Numbered from the stretch's first letter, positions 14,998-23,662 are shown. The stretch is 48,418 nucleotides of DNA from an uncultured Phycisphaerales bacterium (GCA_937927975.1 CALEZT010000123.1:1-48418), one strand, 5' to 3'. The notes: generated by a model not told the origin, from the sequence alone. Numbers and translations are program-made.

Positions 14998-16488
14998 ATG
15001 AGACGCCGCGACTTCCTCAAGACGGTCGGCTGCGGGACGGCGGCGATGCTGTCCGGCTGCGCGACCCAAACCAAATCGAAGAAGGCCCGCAAAGTCCTGC
15101 GCCGGCAGGATCGCCCCAACATCCTCTGGCTGATCTCGGAGGATACATCGCCCGACATCGCCTGCTACGGGACCACGCTGGTCAAGACGCCCAACATCGA
15201 CAAGCTCGCGGCCGAAGGGGCCCGGTTCACGAACGCCTTCGTCACGGCCCCTGTCTGTTCGGCGTCCCGCTCGTGCTTCATGACCGGGATGTACCAGACC
15301 AGCATCGGCGCGCACCATCACCGCAGTCATCGCGACGACGGCTACAGGCTCCCGCCCCCGGCGACGGTCATCACCGACTACTTCCGCCGGCTCGGCTACT
15401 TCACCAGCAACTGCGCGGGCCTGAGCTACAAGAAGGCGGGCAAGACCGATTGGAACTTCACGCCGAGCGCGCCGCCCTTCGACGGCACCGACTGGTCCGA
15501 GCGAAAACCCCGGCAGCCCTTCTTCGCCCAGATCAACTTCGCCATGACGCACCGGGACTTCAGACGGGACAAGAACAATCCCATCGACCCCGCCAAAGTC
15601 GAACTGCCCCCCTACTATCCGGATCATCCGGTCACCCGGCGCGATTGGGCCAACTATCTGGAGTCGATGCAGGTCCTCGACGCGGAAATCGGCGTCGCCC
15701 TGCAATGGCTTCAGAAGGAAGGCGAGGCCGACAACACGATCGTCGTGTACTTCGGGGACAACGGCCGGCCGCACGTCCGCTGCAAGCAGTGGCTCTACGA
15801 AGGCGGGATTCGCGTGCCGATGATCGTCCGCTGGCCCGGCCGGATCGAGCCGGGGACGGTCGTGGACGATCTTGTCAGCACGGTGGACCTGGTCCCGACG
15901 CTCCTGGCGGCGCTCGGAGTCGAGCCTCCCGAGCACCTGCAAGGCTACAACATTCTGGGCGCCAAGAAGCGGACCCGCGAGTACGTCTTCGCGGCCCGGG
16001 ACCGCTGCGACGGCACGGTCGACCGCATCCGCTGCGTCCGCTCCAAGCGATACAAGTACATCCGCAATTACCACCCGGACAAACCGTATGCGCAGTTCAA
16101 CGCCTACAAGAAGCTCCAGTACCCGGCCCTGACGGTGATGCAGGTCCTGCACAAACAGGGCAAGCTCACGCCGGACCAGGCCAGATTCATGGCCCCGACT
16201 CGTCCTCGCGAAGAGTTCTACGACTTGCAGGAGGACCCGCACGAACTGCGGAACCTCGCCGATGACCCCAAGCACAAGAAGCTCGTGCAGACGCACAGCC
16301 GCAAGCTCGACGAGTGGATCAAGGCCACCGGCGACCAGGGTGAAACGCCCGAGGACCCGAAGGTCGTCGAGCGGGAGCAGAACAACATGGCCAAGAACTT
16401 CGTCGAGTCGATGGAAAAGAGGGATCTCTCCCCCACCATCTCCGACGAAGGCTATCTCAAGTGGTGGGAGCAGAAGCTGCTCGGCTGA
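14998..16488 (+). CDS. Exported sulfatase (type I, formylglycine-dependent)
   Basis: The 496-residue product hydrolyses sulfate esters, most likely on sulfated polysaccharides outside the cytoplasm. It begins with a twin-arginine-like RRRDFLK signal, followed by a short hydrophobic stretch and LSGC, so it may be a TAT-exported lipoprotein. The PNILWLISEDTSPD segment provides metal-binding acidic residues. The modification motif is CSASR at residues 87-91, where Cys87 would become formylglycine. A GDNGRP segment near residue 250 and EFYDLQEDPHELRNLADD near residue 405 are typical of S1 sulfatases. The gene follows pyrD after 42 bases but has its own leader containing a short AATCGCAAATTG repeat. 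No sulfatase-maturing enzyme lies in the window. Confidence 0.93.
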   Translation: MRRRDFLKTVGCGTAAMLSGCATQTKSKKARKVLRRQDRPNILWLISEDTSPDIACYGTTLVKTPNIDKLAAEGARFTNAFVTAPVCSASRSCFMTGMYQTSIGAHHHRSHRDDGYRLPPPATVITDYFRRLGYFTSNCAGLSYKKAGKTDWNFTPSAPPFDGTDWSERKPRQPFFAQINFAMTHRDFRRDKNNPIDPAKVELPPYYPDHPVTRRDWANYLESMQVLDAEIGVALQWLQKEGEADNTIVVYFGDNGRPHVRCKQWLYEGGIRVPMIVRWPGRIEPGTVVDDLVSTVDLVPTLLAALGVEPPEHLQGYNILGAKKRTREYVFAARDRCDGTVDRIRCVRSKRYKYIRNYHPDKPYAQFNAYKKLQYPALTVMQVLHKQGKLTPDQARFMAPTRPREEFYDLQEDPHELRNLADDPKHKKLVQTHSRKLDEWIKATGDQGETPEDPKVVEREQNNMAKNFVESMEKRDLSPTISDEGYLKWWEQKLLG

Positions 16489-16625
16489 GAGCCGAACCGC
16501 AACTCAGCATGAGGGACGCCGAACAAGATCAAGCCTGCCTCCCCAGACCGGCAGGCACAGGCGATTCCTACCGATCTCCCGCCGGGCGGACTTGGGACCC
16601 GCCCAGAACCTGCCGCAGCTCTCAT
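16489..16625. other. Spacer between sulfatase and attC-like site
   Basis: No gene is supported. A GCCTGCC / GGCAGGC hairpin lies at about 16536-16560. Confidence 0.4.
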
Positions 16626-16715
16626 GTCGAACGACAAAGTTCACGCGGCGGGCGCGTTCGACATTGACTTCAAAACCGACGTAGCCGCCCGCTCGCGTGC
16701 AACGCCTGGTTATGC
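16626..16715 (-). other. Candidate integron attC recombination site
   Basis: On the minus strand the 90-base site begins with GCATAAC (the R'' position) and ends with GTTCGAC (the R' position). Between them the two arms pair as three blocks (GTT/AAC, CACGCG/CGCGTG and GCGGGCG/CGCCCGC) with two single unpaired bases on one strand. A non-pairing spacer lies next to the core boxes and a central loop of about 30 bases is present. That arrangement of paired L boxes, extrahelical bases and unpaired spacer is the attC signature. The core heptamers deviate from strict GTTRRRY. The stop codon of the minus-strand gene lies inside GCATAAC, as is common in cassettes. Confidence 0.6.
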
Positions 16716-17363
16716 GATTTGTGTCACTTCGATTCCATTGTCACTGAGTATCTGCAACCAAGTCTGGAAAACACTTTCACAGAGACCAGCAGCGTTGCCC
16801 AGTGAGTTGCCATCTTTGTCGGTAATGGTACACGAAAACGTCCATGTAAAGTCGGTGAACTGGAATTTGAGTTCGCCCACCGAAGCGGATCCGACGAATT
16901 CAAATTCCGGGATCGATTCGCCCCACATGATTAAGGTCGGTTTCAGGCGATGCGGAAAGCTGTGCATGACCCCGTGAACGTACGGTTTGCCGTATCGAGG
17001 TTCGAGGTCGACGGCCCAACGCTGCGAATTATCGGTGCCCGCATGCTTGTATTCGTTTGCGAGATAGCTGACGACTTGGACGTCGCGGGATTGGGTGATG
17101 TAAGTATTGACAATCCGTCCCGGCTCAGTTTCGCCGTTTTCTTCCAGAATCTTTTTCACATAGTCGCGGCAGTGCCAAGTGTACTGCATCAACACCTTGC
17201 AGCGCTGGGAGACTTTGTCGGCTGGCCTCAAAGGCCGAATTTGATATCCGCGCGAACCATCGTCGTGCTGAATGGGCTCGATCAACTGCGAGAATTCAGC
17301 GAGGTCGGCGGCGGCGATCTTTCGGTCCGCGAGGAAGTTTGTGAAGGCTACGAGCTTCGACAT
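16710..17363 (-). CDS. Hypothetical protein in a candidate gene cassette
   Basis: The 217-residue product is not recognised. It looks soluble (no long hydrophobic segment) and has moderately charged helical text at the N-terminus ([24 protein letters not shown]). The middle is rich in His, Tyr and Trp ([30 protein letters not shown]). GC content is visibly lower than in neighbouring genes, which suggests transfer. The ATG at 17363 is preceded by AAAGG six bases upstream. It is bounded by a GTTATGC core on its 5' side (17379-17385) and an attC-like site on its 3' side, the layout of a single integron cassette. No function is proposed. Confidence 0.7.
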   Translation of the reverse strand: MSKLVAFTNFLADRKIAAADLAEFSQLIEPIQHDDGSRGYQIRPLRPADKVSQRCKVLMQYTWHCRDYVKKILEENGETEPGRIVNTYITQSRDVQVVSYLANEYKHAGTDNSQRWAVDLEPRYGKPYVHGVMHSFPHRLKPTLIMWGESIPEFEFVGSASVGELKFQFTDFTWTFSCTITDKDGNSLGNAAGLCESVFQTWLQILSDNGIEVTQIA

Positions 17364-17378
17364 GCGAGACCTTTCATC

Positions 17379-17385
17379 GCATAAC
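17379..17385 (-). other. Upstream core site of the candidate cassette
   Basis: On the minus strand GTTATGC lies 16 bases before the gene's ATG. It is identical to the heptamer (GCATAAC in reverse) at the gene-proximal end of the attC-like site, so it marks the likely 5' cassette boundary. No attC fold is visible on its outer side. Confidence 0.45.
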
Positions 17386-17390
17386 AATAA

Positions 17391-17540
17391 TTAGATGGAC
17401 CCGCACAAGATGCGGGAATGTCCGTTTCGGTCCGCATAAGCAACCTTTGGATTTCTTGCCAAAAACGCCAGAAGATGTGCTCCTTCAAGGACTTGCTGTC
17501 GGTCCGCACTCTTATCCGGGAATGCTATACGGATCCGCAT
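17391..17540 (-). CDS. Possible 49-residue ORF
   Basis: This short frame has an excellent ribosome-binding site (GGAGG, about 5 bases before ATG 17540). It encodes a basic peptide starting MRIRIAFPDKSADRQQV that is not recognised. The frame overlaps two imperfect direct repeats, so it may be repeat DNA rather than a gene. Confidence 0.25.
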   Translation of the reverse strand: MRIRIAFPDKSADRQQVLEGAHLLAFLARNPKVAYADRNGHSRILCGSI

Positions 17541-17560
17541 AGGAACCTCCAAATCAAAGC
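17395..17560. repeat. Two imperfect ~52-bp direct repeats
   Basis: Read on the minus strand, both units begin GGTT-C-TATGCGGA, continue to ATTCCCG and end with GTGCGG. The first unit occupies about 17500-17555 and the second about 17395-17452. Each contains an ATG at the same position. Confidence 0.5.
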
Positions 17561-17705
17561 CCGTCCGGCGGCTGTAATGCCTGGACCGCAATGGCTCCCG
17601 CAACCGATCCCGGCGTGTAAGCACACCTGCTGGAGGGGTTTCAATGGCGGCTTGTGGGGCAACCGTCTGCACCGCCGGGGCTCCGCTCAGACCCGCCGAG
17701 GCGGC

Positions 17706-17915
17706 TCACTCACTGCTCTTGCCCGGCCCCAAGTAGTCGGCGATGCGCACTTCGTCATTGATGGCACATTTGGCCGGATCCCAGAGGATCATCGTACGAC
17801 TCGGGTTAATTTCGAATTTTGCCCGCTCCTCCGGGCTGGCCCGTGTTTCATGAAGAGCATCGCAACTGTGAAACCAGAAGATCAGGCCACCTTCTTCAAG
17901 CACCTTCGGGCTCAT
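17706..17915 (-). CDS. Small ORF, possibly a decayed DUF4160-like gene
   Basis: The 69-residue product starts MSPKVLEEGGLIFWFHSCDA, which faintly resembles the opening of DUF4160 proteins (small proteins often found near toxin-antitoxin loci). The remainder does not follow that family, and a histidine-rich segment expected next is missing. A promoter lies about 100 bases upstream (18018-18046), but a short frame between them ends early. A degraded gene is the most likely reading. Confidence 0.3.
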   Translation of the reverse strand: MSPKVLEEGGLIFWFHSCDALHETRASPEERAKFEINPSRTMILWDPAKCAINDEVRIADYLGPGKSSE

Positions 17916-18017
17916 GACGTATCAGCCCCGCCTTTCTCAAGGAAGCGCCCTAGCCGCCGAACTCGGCCATCTGTCTTTTGCACTCCCAACATCGGGTCGC
18001 CTTTACTTGTCGCAACG

Positions 18018-18046
18018 ATTATACCGTGCCGGGCAGGGGAAGGCAA
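18018..18046 (-). promoter_or_regulatory. Sigma70-type promoter reading leftward
   Basis: On the minus strand TTGCCT (18041-18046) and a perfect TATAAT (18018-18023) are 17 bases apart. A short frame starting ATG at about 17989 with AAAGG upstream is closed after 14 codons, and the next frame is 17706-17915. Confidence 0.55.
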
Positions 18047-18138
18047 GACCGCCGGCGAAGAGGATCGCCTCTCCTGCGGCTGCGGTCACAATACGGCGGC
18101 AGGACTTGTACAAATTTCGGCATATTTTCGGTTTTTGT

Positions 18139-18164
18139 GCAACACACAACCATCATCGAGCGTC
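18139..18164 (+). promoter_or_regulatory. ECF-sigma-like promoter, copy B (orphan)
   Basis: GCAACA (18139-18144) and CGTC (18161-18164) are 16 bases apart, the same as at 897-922, and the flanking TTTTTGTGC sequence is shared. An ATGATG follows at 18168 but the frame closes after 11 codons, so any downstream gene has been lost. Confidence 0.35.
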
Positions 18165-18262
18165 TTAATGATGAGCGACTTGGAGGGACCGCCAGGGCCT
18201 TAGGGCCCGGTCGCAGGCTGGACCAGGGTTTCTGCGAACGCGTATGAGAAGCGCTCTTCGTC

Positions 18263-18338
18263 GTGTCGCGGGCGTCCCGCCCGCGCGTGACGAGGCCATC
18301 TTGGCCTCGCATTTCCGCGGACAAGATGTCCGCGACAC
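18263..18338. repeat. REP cluster with three hairpins
   Basis: GTGTCG at 18263 and CGACAC at 18333 bound three GC-rich hairpins (CGCGGGCGTCCCGCCCGCG, CGAGGCCATCTTGGCCTCG and CCGCGGACAAGATGTCCGCG). The family is the same as at 9287, 11285 and the valS insertion. Confidence 0.7.
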
Positions 18339-18345
18339 GTTCTGA

Positions 18346-18793
18346 ATGGCAAAGGCACGATATCTTGTTTTCCGGCTTCTTGAGACAATGGACCGCGACA
18401 ATCACACTGACACAGTAGGGATTCATGCTTTCATTCGCACCACCCAGGCTCTTCGTCGTTCACAAGCCGCCAAGCTCGCGAAATTGGGTTTGTTTCGCAC
18501 AGTTGGCCTCTGGGCCTGGGCCGGGCTTTGCGACATTGGCTTCGTTTCGCACAATCGGGCTTTGGCCACGGCGGGGCGACCGCGTCGGGGCACGACTGTG
18601 CGAAACAAAGCCAATCTACGCTGGACCAAGTGGCACGCGGGCCGGCGAAGGGACTACGACCGGTCAAATTGTGCGAAACGAAGCCAATTCCCGCTCTTGG
18701 GGCCAAGACGCCCCATCCTGTGTCCGCCACCGCAGGCCGGGTGCACCCTCTCCTGCTCTGCCCCGACGAAGGCGGGTCGGGCCGAGACCGAAA
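18346..18793. repeat. Gene-free region with GAAACGAAGCCAATTC repeats
   Basis: At least four copies of the GCGAAACGAAGCCAATTC repeat occur between 18478 and 18690: inverted at about 18478-18498 and 18530-18555, direct at about 18596-18617 and 18669-18690. The long frame that crosses this region into the M14 gene translates these repeats, so it was not taken as coding. Confidence 0.6.
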
Positions 18794-18822
18794 TTGATGT
18801 TTCACAGGCGATGGGGTATCCT
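18794..18822 (+). promoter_or_regulatory. Probable promoter for the M14 peptidase gene
   Basis: TTGATG (18794-18799) and TATCCT (18817-18822) are 17 bases apart. The TATNCTGGGCC context is shared with the promoter at 23986-24014. Confidence 0.45.
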
Positions 18823-18987
18823 GGGCCCGTTATGAGATCGCCAAGAGACAAGACAATTGAGAACCAGGCACCTACCAATCGTGGGACGGTCGGCCTCCCA
18901 AACCCGGCGTATCGCCTTTGGGGACCCCAAGCACAAATCCCAAGTCAATTCGGATTCCAGAATCCAAGACTCAAGACGGAGGATTCG

Positions 18988-20118
18988 ATGGGCACGTTCT
19001 CGGTCGCGTTAATCCTATTGATCGCCATGTTGCCAAACGCGGCCGAGGCGGCCGCCGAGCGAATGACGTACACAGAGGCGAAGGGCAGGATTTCCCAGCG
19101 ACGGTTGCCGGACTTCTGGGTCGGCGACCTCAACGGGCTGACCTCTCGCCTGGAGAGCCTCAATCGAGGCCGGGCAACGGCGATTGGCATCACGCCGGGC
19201 GGGCGTCCGATGCATCTGGTCTCGTATGGCGAGAAGGAGCCGGTCACGCATCTGGCGAACTACAACTCGGCCATCGGGGCCCGCGAGCCGTCCGCCTACA
19301 TGGACAAGGCGGCCCGCAAGAAACCCGTGGTGTTCCTCGTCGGCCCGGTTCACGGCCACGAGGTCGAGGCCCTCACCGGACTGGTCAACCTGATCCAGAT
19401 CATGGAGACGGGCAAGGACCTGCGAGGCAAGGACCAGACCTCGTTGCGACAACTCGGCGACCGCTGCCGCCTCCTGATCATCCCGGCGGGCAATCCGGAC
19501 GGCGTCGCGCGCTTCGAGCCGCGGTCCTTGCAGGGAATGACGGGCGAAGACCTGCGATTCTGGGGCCAGGGGACGTGGAAGGACGACACGCTCTGCGGCT
19601 GGCCCGGCTGCAAGCGCCAACATCCGATGACCGGCGACAACGTCGGCTTCCTCGGCGGTTACTTCAACGACGCCGGCATCAATCCGATGCACGACGAGTT
19701 CTTGGCGCCGATGGGGCCTGAGGCGCCGGCGATCCTGAAGGTCGCCATCGAGGAAGGACCCGACCTGGTCGTCTCGCTGCACAGCCATGAGCCGGCGCCT
19801 GCCCTGCTTCGTCCGGCGTATGTTCCCACCGAGGTCCAGCAGGACATCCGCTCGCTGGCTGCGGAATACTATGCCCTTCTGGACAAGCGAAATCTCCCTC
19901 ATGACAGTCCTTTCGAGGCGCGTCCCGAGGGCGGCAAGAACCCCGAGTCCTTCAATCTGACCAGCGCTCTGCACCACGTCTGCGGGGCCGGCAGCTTCAC
20001 GTTCGAATGTCCCCACGGCCTGTCCGACGGATGCCCGGTGACGTTCGAACAGATCCTCGACATCCAACTGACCCTCTATGAGGCCATGCTGCAACATGAA
20101 CTCGACAAGAAACATTGA
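18988..20118 (+). CDS. Secreted M14-family zinc carboxypeptidase-like protein
   Basis: The 376-residue product is an exported member of the M14 metallocarboxypeptidase superfamily, which cleaves C-terminal residues or amide bonds with one Zn2+. A signal peptide covers about residues 1-22 (cleavage after AEAAA). Zinc ligands are His122 and Glu125 in HGHE, with a third histidine in SLHSHEP (His265 or His267). The NPDG segment near residue 172 is typical, and the catalytic Glu is probably Glu340 in FTFECPHG. GGAGG five bases before the ATG at 18988 fixes the start; the long open frame upstream is repeat DNA. The natural substrate (peptide, murein or amide) is not clear. Confidence 0.85.
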   Translation: MGTFSVALILLIAMLPNAAEAAAERMTYTEAKGRISQRRLPDFWVGDLNGLTSRLESLNRGRATAIGITPGGRPMHLVSYGEKEPVTHLANYNSAIGAREPSAYMDKAARKKPVVFLVGPVHGHEVEALTGLVNLIQIMETGKDLRGKDQTSLRQLGDRCRLLIIPAGNPDGVARFEPRSLQGMTGEDLRFWGQGTWKDDTLCGWPGCKRQHPMTGDNVGFLGGYFNDAGINPMHDEFLAPMGPEAPAILKVAIEEGPDLVVSLHSHEPAPALLRPAYVPTEVQQDIRSLAAEYYALLDKRNLPHDSPFEARPEGGKNPESFNLTSALHHVCGAGSFTFECPHGLSDGCPVTFEQILDIQLTLYEAMLQHELDKKH

Positions 20119-20141
20119 TTCGCTTGCCGGCCCGTCCCGAT

Positions 20142-20246
20142 CTGTCCTCCCGAGCGAAACGAAGGACCTGGCCGGCGAACACGACGATACTATCGAGATT
20201 GACATTTCACACGAGGGTCAGATGCTTCACTCCGTTCAGCATGACA
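20142..20246. repeat. Dispersed palindromic element (copy 3)
   Basis: Arms at about 20142-20168 (TGTCCTCCCGAGCG-type) and 20221-20246 (GATGCTTCACTCCG-type) match the element at the window's left edge. The start codon of the next gene lies three bases beyond the element, so the element forms that gene's leader. Confidence 0.65.
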
Positions 20247-20248
20247 AG

Positions 20249-22624
20249 ATGAACAGCCGCTCGCAGGTCGCTGCTGGTGGTCCTCTGCAGATCGCTCTGG
20301 TTCTTTCCCTGGCCCTGCTTCACTCGGCGGATGCACAATCGCTGCAACTCGATCAGCGGCCGGCCGAGCCCGGCACGTGGGGCTATCGACCCGAGACGGG
20401 GGCAGTCTCGCAGACAGACCCGCCGAGCTTCAGTTGGCGGCCGCAGCAGCGCTTGACGTGGGAGATCGAGTGCGCCCGCGACGCCGATTTCGCGAGCGTC
20501 GTGTACAGGCGCGAGGGGATCGAGTTCAACGTCCACTGCCCGCCGAGGACTTTCGGTCCGGGAAGCTACTTCTGGCGATATCGCGGGAAAGACTCGCAGG
20601 GGCAGGTCACGGCGTGGAGCCGGACACGCAGCTTCACCATTGCGCGGAACGCCGTGTCGATGCCGCTGCCCGAGCGAAGCGAGTTGATGGCGAGAATCCC
20701 CAAGACGCACCCGCGGCTCTTCCTGCGACCTGAGAATCTCGACCGGCTGCGGGAACTGGCTCGCGGGGAGTTGAAGAGTCAGTACCAGGATCTCGTGAAG
20801 GAGTGCGATCGAATCCTGGCGAATCCGCCCTCGACGCAGGAGCCGCCAAAGTATCCGCCGGGGATGGAGACCAAGAGCGAGGAATGGCGGGAAATCTGGT
20901 GGGGCAATCGGACGTACACGATCAAGGCCCTCGACAGCGCCGCGACGCTGGCCTTCACCCGCCTGCTCGGCGGCCAGGACAAGTACGGCCAGGAGGCCCG
21001 TCGAATCCTGCTCGAATGCGCCAAGTGGGACCCCAAGGGCAGCACCGGGTACCGCTACAACGATGAAGCGGGCATGCCCTACAATTACCTGTTCTCGCGA
21101 ACCTACACGTTCGTCAATGACCTGCTGACGGACGACGAGAAGTCCCTCTGCCGCAAGGTGATGAAGATCCGCGGCGACGAGATGTACAACCACCTGTGCC
21201 CGCGGCACCTCTGGCAACCCTACGCCAGCCACTCGAACCGAGCCTGGCACAAACTCGGCGAGATCGGCATCGCCTTCCTGGGCGAGGTCGAAGGGGCGGA
21301 GGACTGGGTGTGGTTCGCGACGAACGTGTTCTTCAACGTCTATCCGGTCTGGAGCGACGAGGACGGCGGGTGGCACGAGGGCTCCTCGTACTGGGCCAGC
21401 TACCTCAGTCGCTTCACGTGGTGGGCGGACGTCATGCGGGAGGCGATGGGCATCGACGCCTACGACAAGCCCTTCTTCTCGAAGGTGGGCTATTACGCGA
21501 TGTACCTGATGCCGCCGGGCAAGGCGGACGGCGGCTTCGGCGACCTGGCCGCGAACAAGACCTCGAAGTCAAACGTCCCGCTGATGAGCATCCTCGCGGC
21601 CCAGGCGCAGAACCCCTACTGGAGATGGTACGTCGATCAGCACGGCGGCCCGGTCCCCACGGGCGGCTACGTCGGCTTCATCCGTGGCCAACTGCCCAAG
21701 GTTCAGCCCAAAGCCCCCACCGACCTGCCTGCGTCGCGACTCTTCGAGGGCACCGGCCAGGCCTATCTCAACACGAACCTCACGAACGCGGACGACAGCG
21801 TGCAGGTGGTCTTCAAGTCGAGCCCGTTCGGCACGCAGTCGCACGGCTACGAATCGAACAACTCCTTCCTGCTCTGGGCTTTCGGCAAACGCATGCTGAT
21901 CGGCTCGGGGTACCGCGACATCTACGGCAGCGACCACCATCAGAACTGGATGTGGACCACCCGCTCGACCAACTGCATCACGATCAACGGCCAAGGCCAG
22001 AAGAAGCACACCGTCGGCGCCCAGGGCCGGATTACCGCATTCCTGACGACCCCGCAGGTGGACGCGGTCATCGGCGACGCGAGCGACTCCTACGGCCCGC
22101 CGGTCCAGCGATTTAAGCGGGCGATCCTGTTCGTCAAGCCCGACCTGATCGTGATCTACGACCGCTTGAAGGTCAGCGAACCCTCGACCTATGAATACTG
22201 GCTCCACGCGGTCAACCAGTTCGAGATCCGCGATCAGCAGAACATCACAACCCAAAACGGCGACGTGACCTGCGACATCACCATCCTGACGCCCCAGAAG
22301 CTCACGTTCACCCAGACCAACGAATACGACCCGAATCCCCGCGAGCGCATCAAGCTCCGCGAATGGCACCTGACAGCCAAAACCGCGGACAAGCAGGACC
22401 ACATGGAGTTCGTCACGCTCTACCGACCGCACAAGGTCGGAGGCAGATCCATGCTCCAGGCCGTCCTGGAATCGTCATCATCGGGCGATCATGTGCTGAA
22501 GATTGGTACACCGGGAGATGAATTGACTGTGCGCCTTCCACGGGACAGTGGCATACCCATCAAGCTCAGGCGTGAACACCCGGAAGGTTCCGTGCAGATC
22601 ATCGAAGTCAACGAGCAGGATTGA
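20249..22624 (+). CDS. Secreted heparinase II/III-like polysaccharide lyase with DUF4962 domain
   Basis: The 791-residue product has a signal peptide (hydrophobic residues 13-28, ending in ADAQS). A DUF4962-type N-terminal region follows (about 30-420), with a fibronectin-like part (SFSWRPQQRLTWEIECARDADF) and an alpha/alpha-toroid part. The C-terminal half (about 480-790) is the heparinase II/III-like beta-sandwich, with GTQSHGYESNNSFLLWAFGKRMLIGSG and HHQNWMWTTRSTNCITING. Such enzymes cleave uronate-containing polysaccharides (alginate, heparin-like or ulvan-like chains) by beta-elimination. The exact substrate is unknown. The ATG at 20249 lacks a clear ribosome-binding site because the leader is a dispersed repeat. 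Together with the sulfatase and M14 gene it suggests degradation of sulfated or acidic polymers. Confidence 0.85.
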   Translation: MNSRSQVAAGGPLQIALVLSLALLHSADAQSLQLDQRPAEPGTWGYRPETGAVSQTDPPSFSWRPQQRLTWEIECARDADFASVVYRREGIEFNVHCPPRTFGPGSYFWRYRGKDSQGQVTAWSRTRSFTIARNAVSMPLPERSELMARIPKTHPRLFLRPENLDRLRELARGELKSQYQDLVKECDRILANPPSTQEPPKYPPGMETKSEEWREIWWGNRTYTIKALDSAATLAFTRLLGGQDKYGQEARRILLECAKWDPKGSTGYRYNDEAGMPYNYLFSRTYTFVNDLLTDDEKSLCRKVMKIRGDEMYNHLCPRHLWQPYASHSNRAWHKLGEIGIAFLGEVEGAEDWVWFATNVFFNVYPVWSDEDGGWHEGSSYWASYLSRFTWWADVMREAMGIDAYDKPFFSKVGYYAMYLMPPGKADGGFGDLAANKTSKSNVPLMSILAAQAQNPYWRWYVDQHGGPVPTGGYVGFIRGQLPKVQPKAPTDLPASRLFEGTGQAYLNTNLTNADDSVQVVFKSSPFGTQSHGYESNNSFLLWAFGKRMLIGSGYRDIYGSDHHQNWMWTTRSTNCITINGQGQKKHTVGAQGRITAFLTTPQVDAVIGDASDSYGPPVQRFKRAILFVKPDLIVIYDRLKVSEPSTYEYWLHAVNQFEIRDQQNITTQNGDVTCDITILTPQKLTFTQTNEYDPNPRERIKLREWHLTAKTADKQDHMEFVTLYRPHKVGGRSMLQAVLESSSSGDHVLKIGTPGDELTVRLPRDSGIPIKLRREHPEGSVQIIEVNEQD

Positions 22625-22685
22625 AGCGAACATGCAGATCCACAGGGCCATGGAGCGAGTCCATCCTACACGTCGCATCTGCCCA

Positions 22686-23000
22686 TCAGGTCTTCGGCTC
22701 GTCCTTCATGCGCTGCCTGACTATGTGCAGGAGCATGCCAAACAGAAACCCAATCGCAGAATTCGCGATGAAGGTGCACACAACCGACCCTACGAGCCCT
22801 GATCCGTCCGAGAAAGGGGGCCGAAGAAGACTCCACAGCGCATGGCCTGGCAAGAAGATGGAGAAGGACAAAGGCATGATGACGCACCAACCATACGGAC
22901 TCTCGCCCATATTAAGACCCGGAATCACAAGAAGCCACGATATCGCGGTGACTATGAATGCCAGGCCCACACACCGCCGGATAATACGGGATCCGCGCAT
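22686..23000 (-). CDS. Hypothetical small membrane protein
   Basis: The 104-residue product is not recognised. Three hydrophobic segments are visible (LAFIVTAISWLLVIPGL, WCVIMPLSFSIFLPGHALW and VVCTFIANSAIGFLFGMLL), and a basic tail ends RQRMKDEPKT. The start at 23000 has no strong ribosome-binding site. It is similar in size and AT-leaning composition to the membrane protein at 8487-8963, but no sequence identity is obvious. Confidence 0.45.
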   Translation of the reverse strand: MRGSRIIRRCVGLAFIVTAISWLLVIPGLNMGESPYGWCVIMPLSFSIFLPGHALWSLLRPPFSDGSGLVGSVVCTFIANSAIGFLFGMLLHIVRQRMKDEPKT

Positions 23001-23272
23001 ACCGACATGGGTATGTGTCGAAGAGACACTTGAAGGCGGCTTGTGCGGGTTCGGCTCCGTCTGGCTCTCTCCACTTCACTTCAGGCCGCAACGAGGCGGC
23101 TTCAAGTCGTCGGCAGCAACTACAGTCATCATACCGTGAATCGCAGGGCCTACAATAACTTGTCGTCACGATGAGCTCTGAGTGTCCAGCACACACTCAT
23201 CATAGGAACATACATTAATCGGGCACACAGGATCCTCCTGTTTCCATCGGGGCCGGCACCAAAACAGCAGGA
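23001..23272. other. Gene-free spacer
   Basis: No gene is supported in this stretch of about 270 bases, and no repeat or terminator is evident. Confidence 0.4.
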
Positions 23273-23662
23273 TCACCAAACTGTCACGCTCAGGTCTTCG
23301 ATCTGCTGGAAATGGGTATCGCGTGTCACAAGCGACAGATCATGCTGGCGGGCAAGCGCGGCGATCCAGATGTCATTTTCAGGCAAGGGTCGTCCCTTCA
23401 TACGCAATGCGTTCTTGATCTCACCGTATTCCCGCGCGGTTTCAAGATCGCACGCCAGCACGACGTTTGTGAGCACCAGTTGATCGATGCGTGCGAGATT
23501 CTGCTGCGGCCGACTCGACTTTCTTGCCCCATAGCACAGTTCACCGACCGCGACACCAGAAAGGAACACCTCGTCAGCCTCATCAAAGCCCTTCTTGACT
23601 CCTCCGTCACCAGCGAAGAACGCCACAATAACGTTGGTATCGAGCAGGTATCTACCATTCAT
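23273..23662 (-). CDS. vapC: VapC-type PIN-domain toxin
   Basis: The 129-residue product is a PIN-domain ribonuclease that would inhibit translation by RNA cleavage. Acidic active-site residues are visible in order: Asp in LLDTNVIVAFF, Glu in VAVGELCYGA, Asp in ENDIWIAALA and Asp in LVTRDTHF. The ATG at 23662 has AGGTGG six bases upstream; a GTG six codons further upstream is possible but lacks a ribosome-binding site. The start lies inside the 3' end of the antitoxin gene (11-base overlap), the usual layout for a coupled toxin-antitoxin pair. Confidence 0.9.
   Translation of the reverse strand: MNGRYLLDTNVIVAFFAGDGGVKKGFDEADEVFLSGVAVGELCYGARKSSRPQQNLARIDQLVLTNVVLACDLETAREYGEIKNALRMKGRPLPENDIWIAALARQHDLSLVTRDTHFQQIEDLSVTVW

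Noticed and set aside
18346..18987. N-terminal extension of the M14 peptidase
   Set aside because: The extension translates REP-type and GAAACGAAGCC repeats. The signal peptide and GGAGG site mark 18988 as the start.
22621..23139. 172-residue plus-strand frame after the lyase gene
   Set aside because: It shows no domain or codon-use support, and it lies opposite a more plausible membrane-protein frame.
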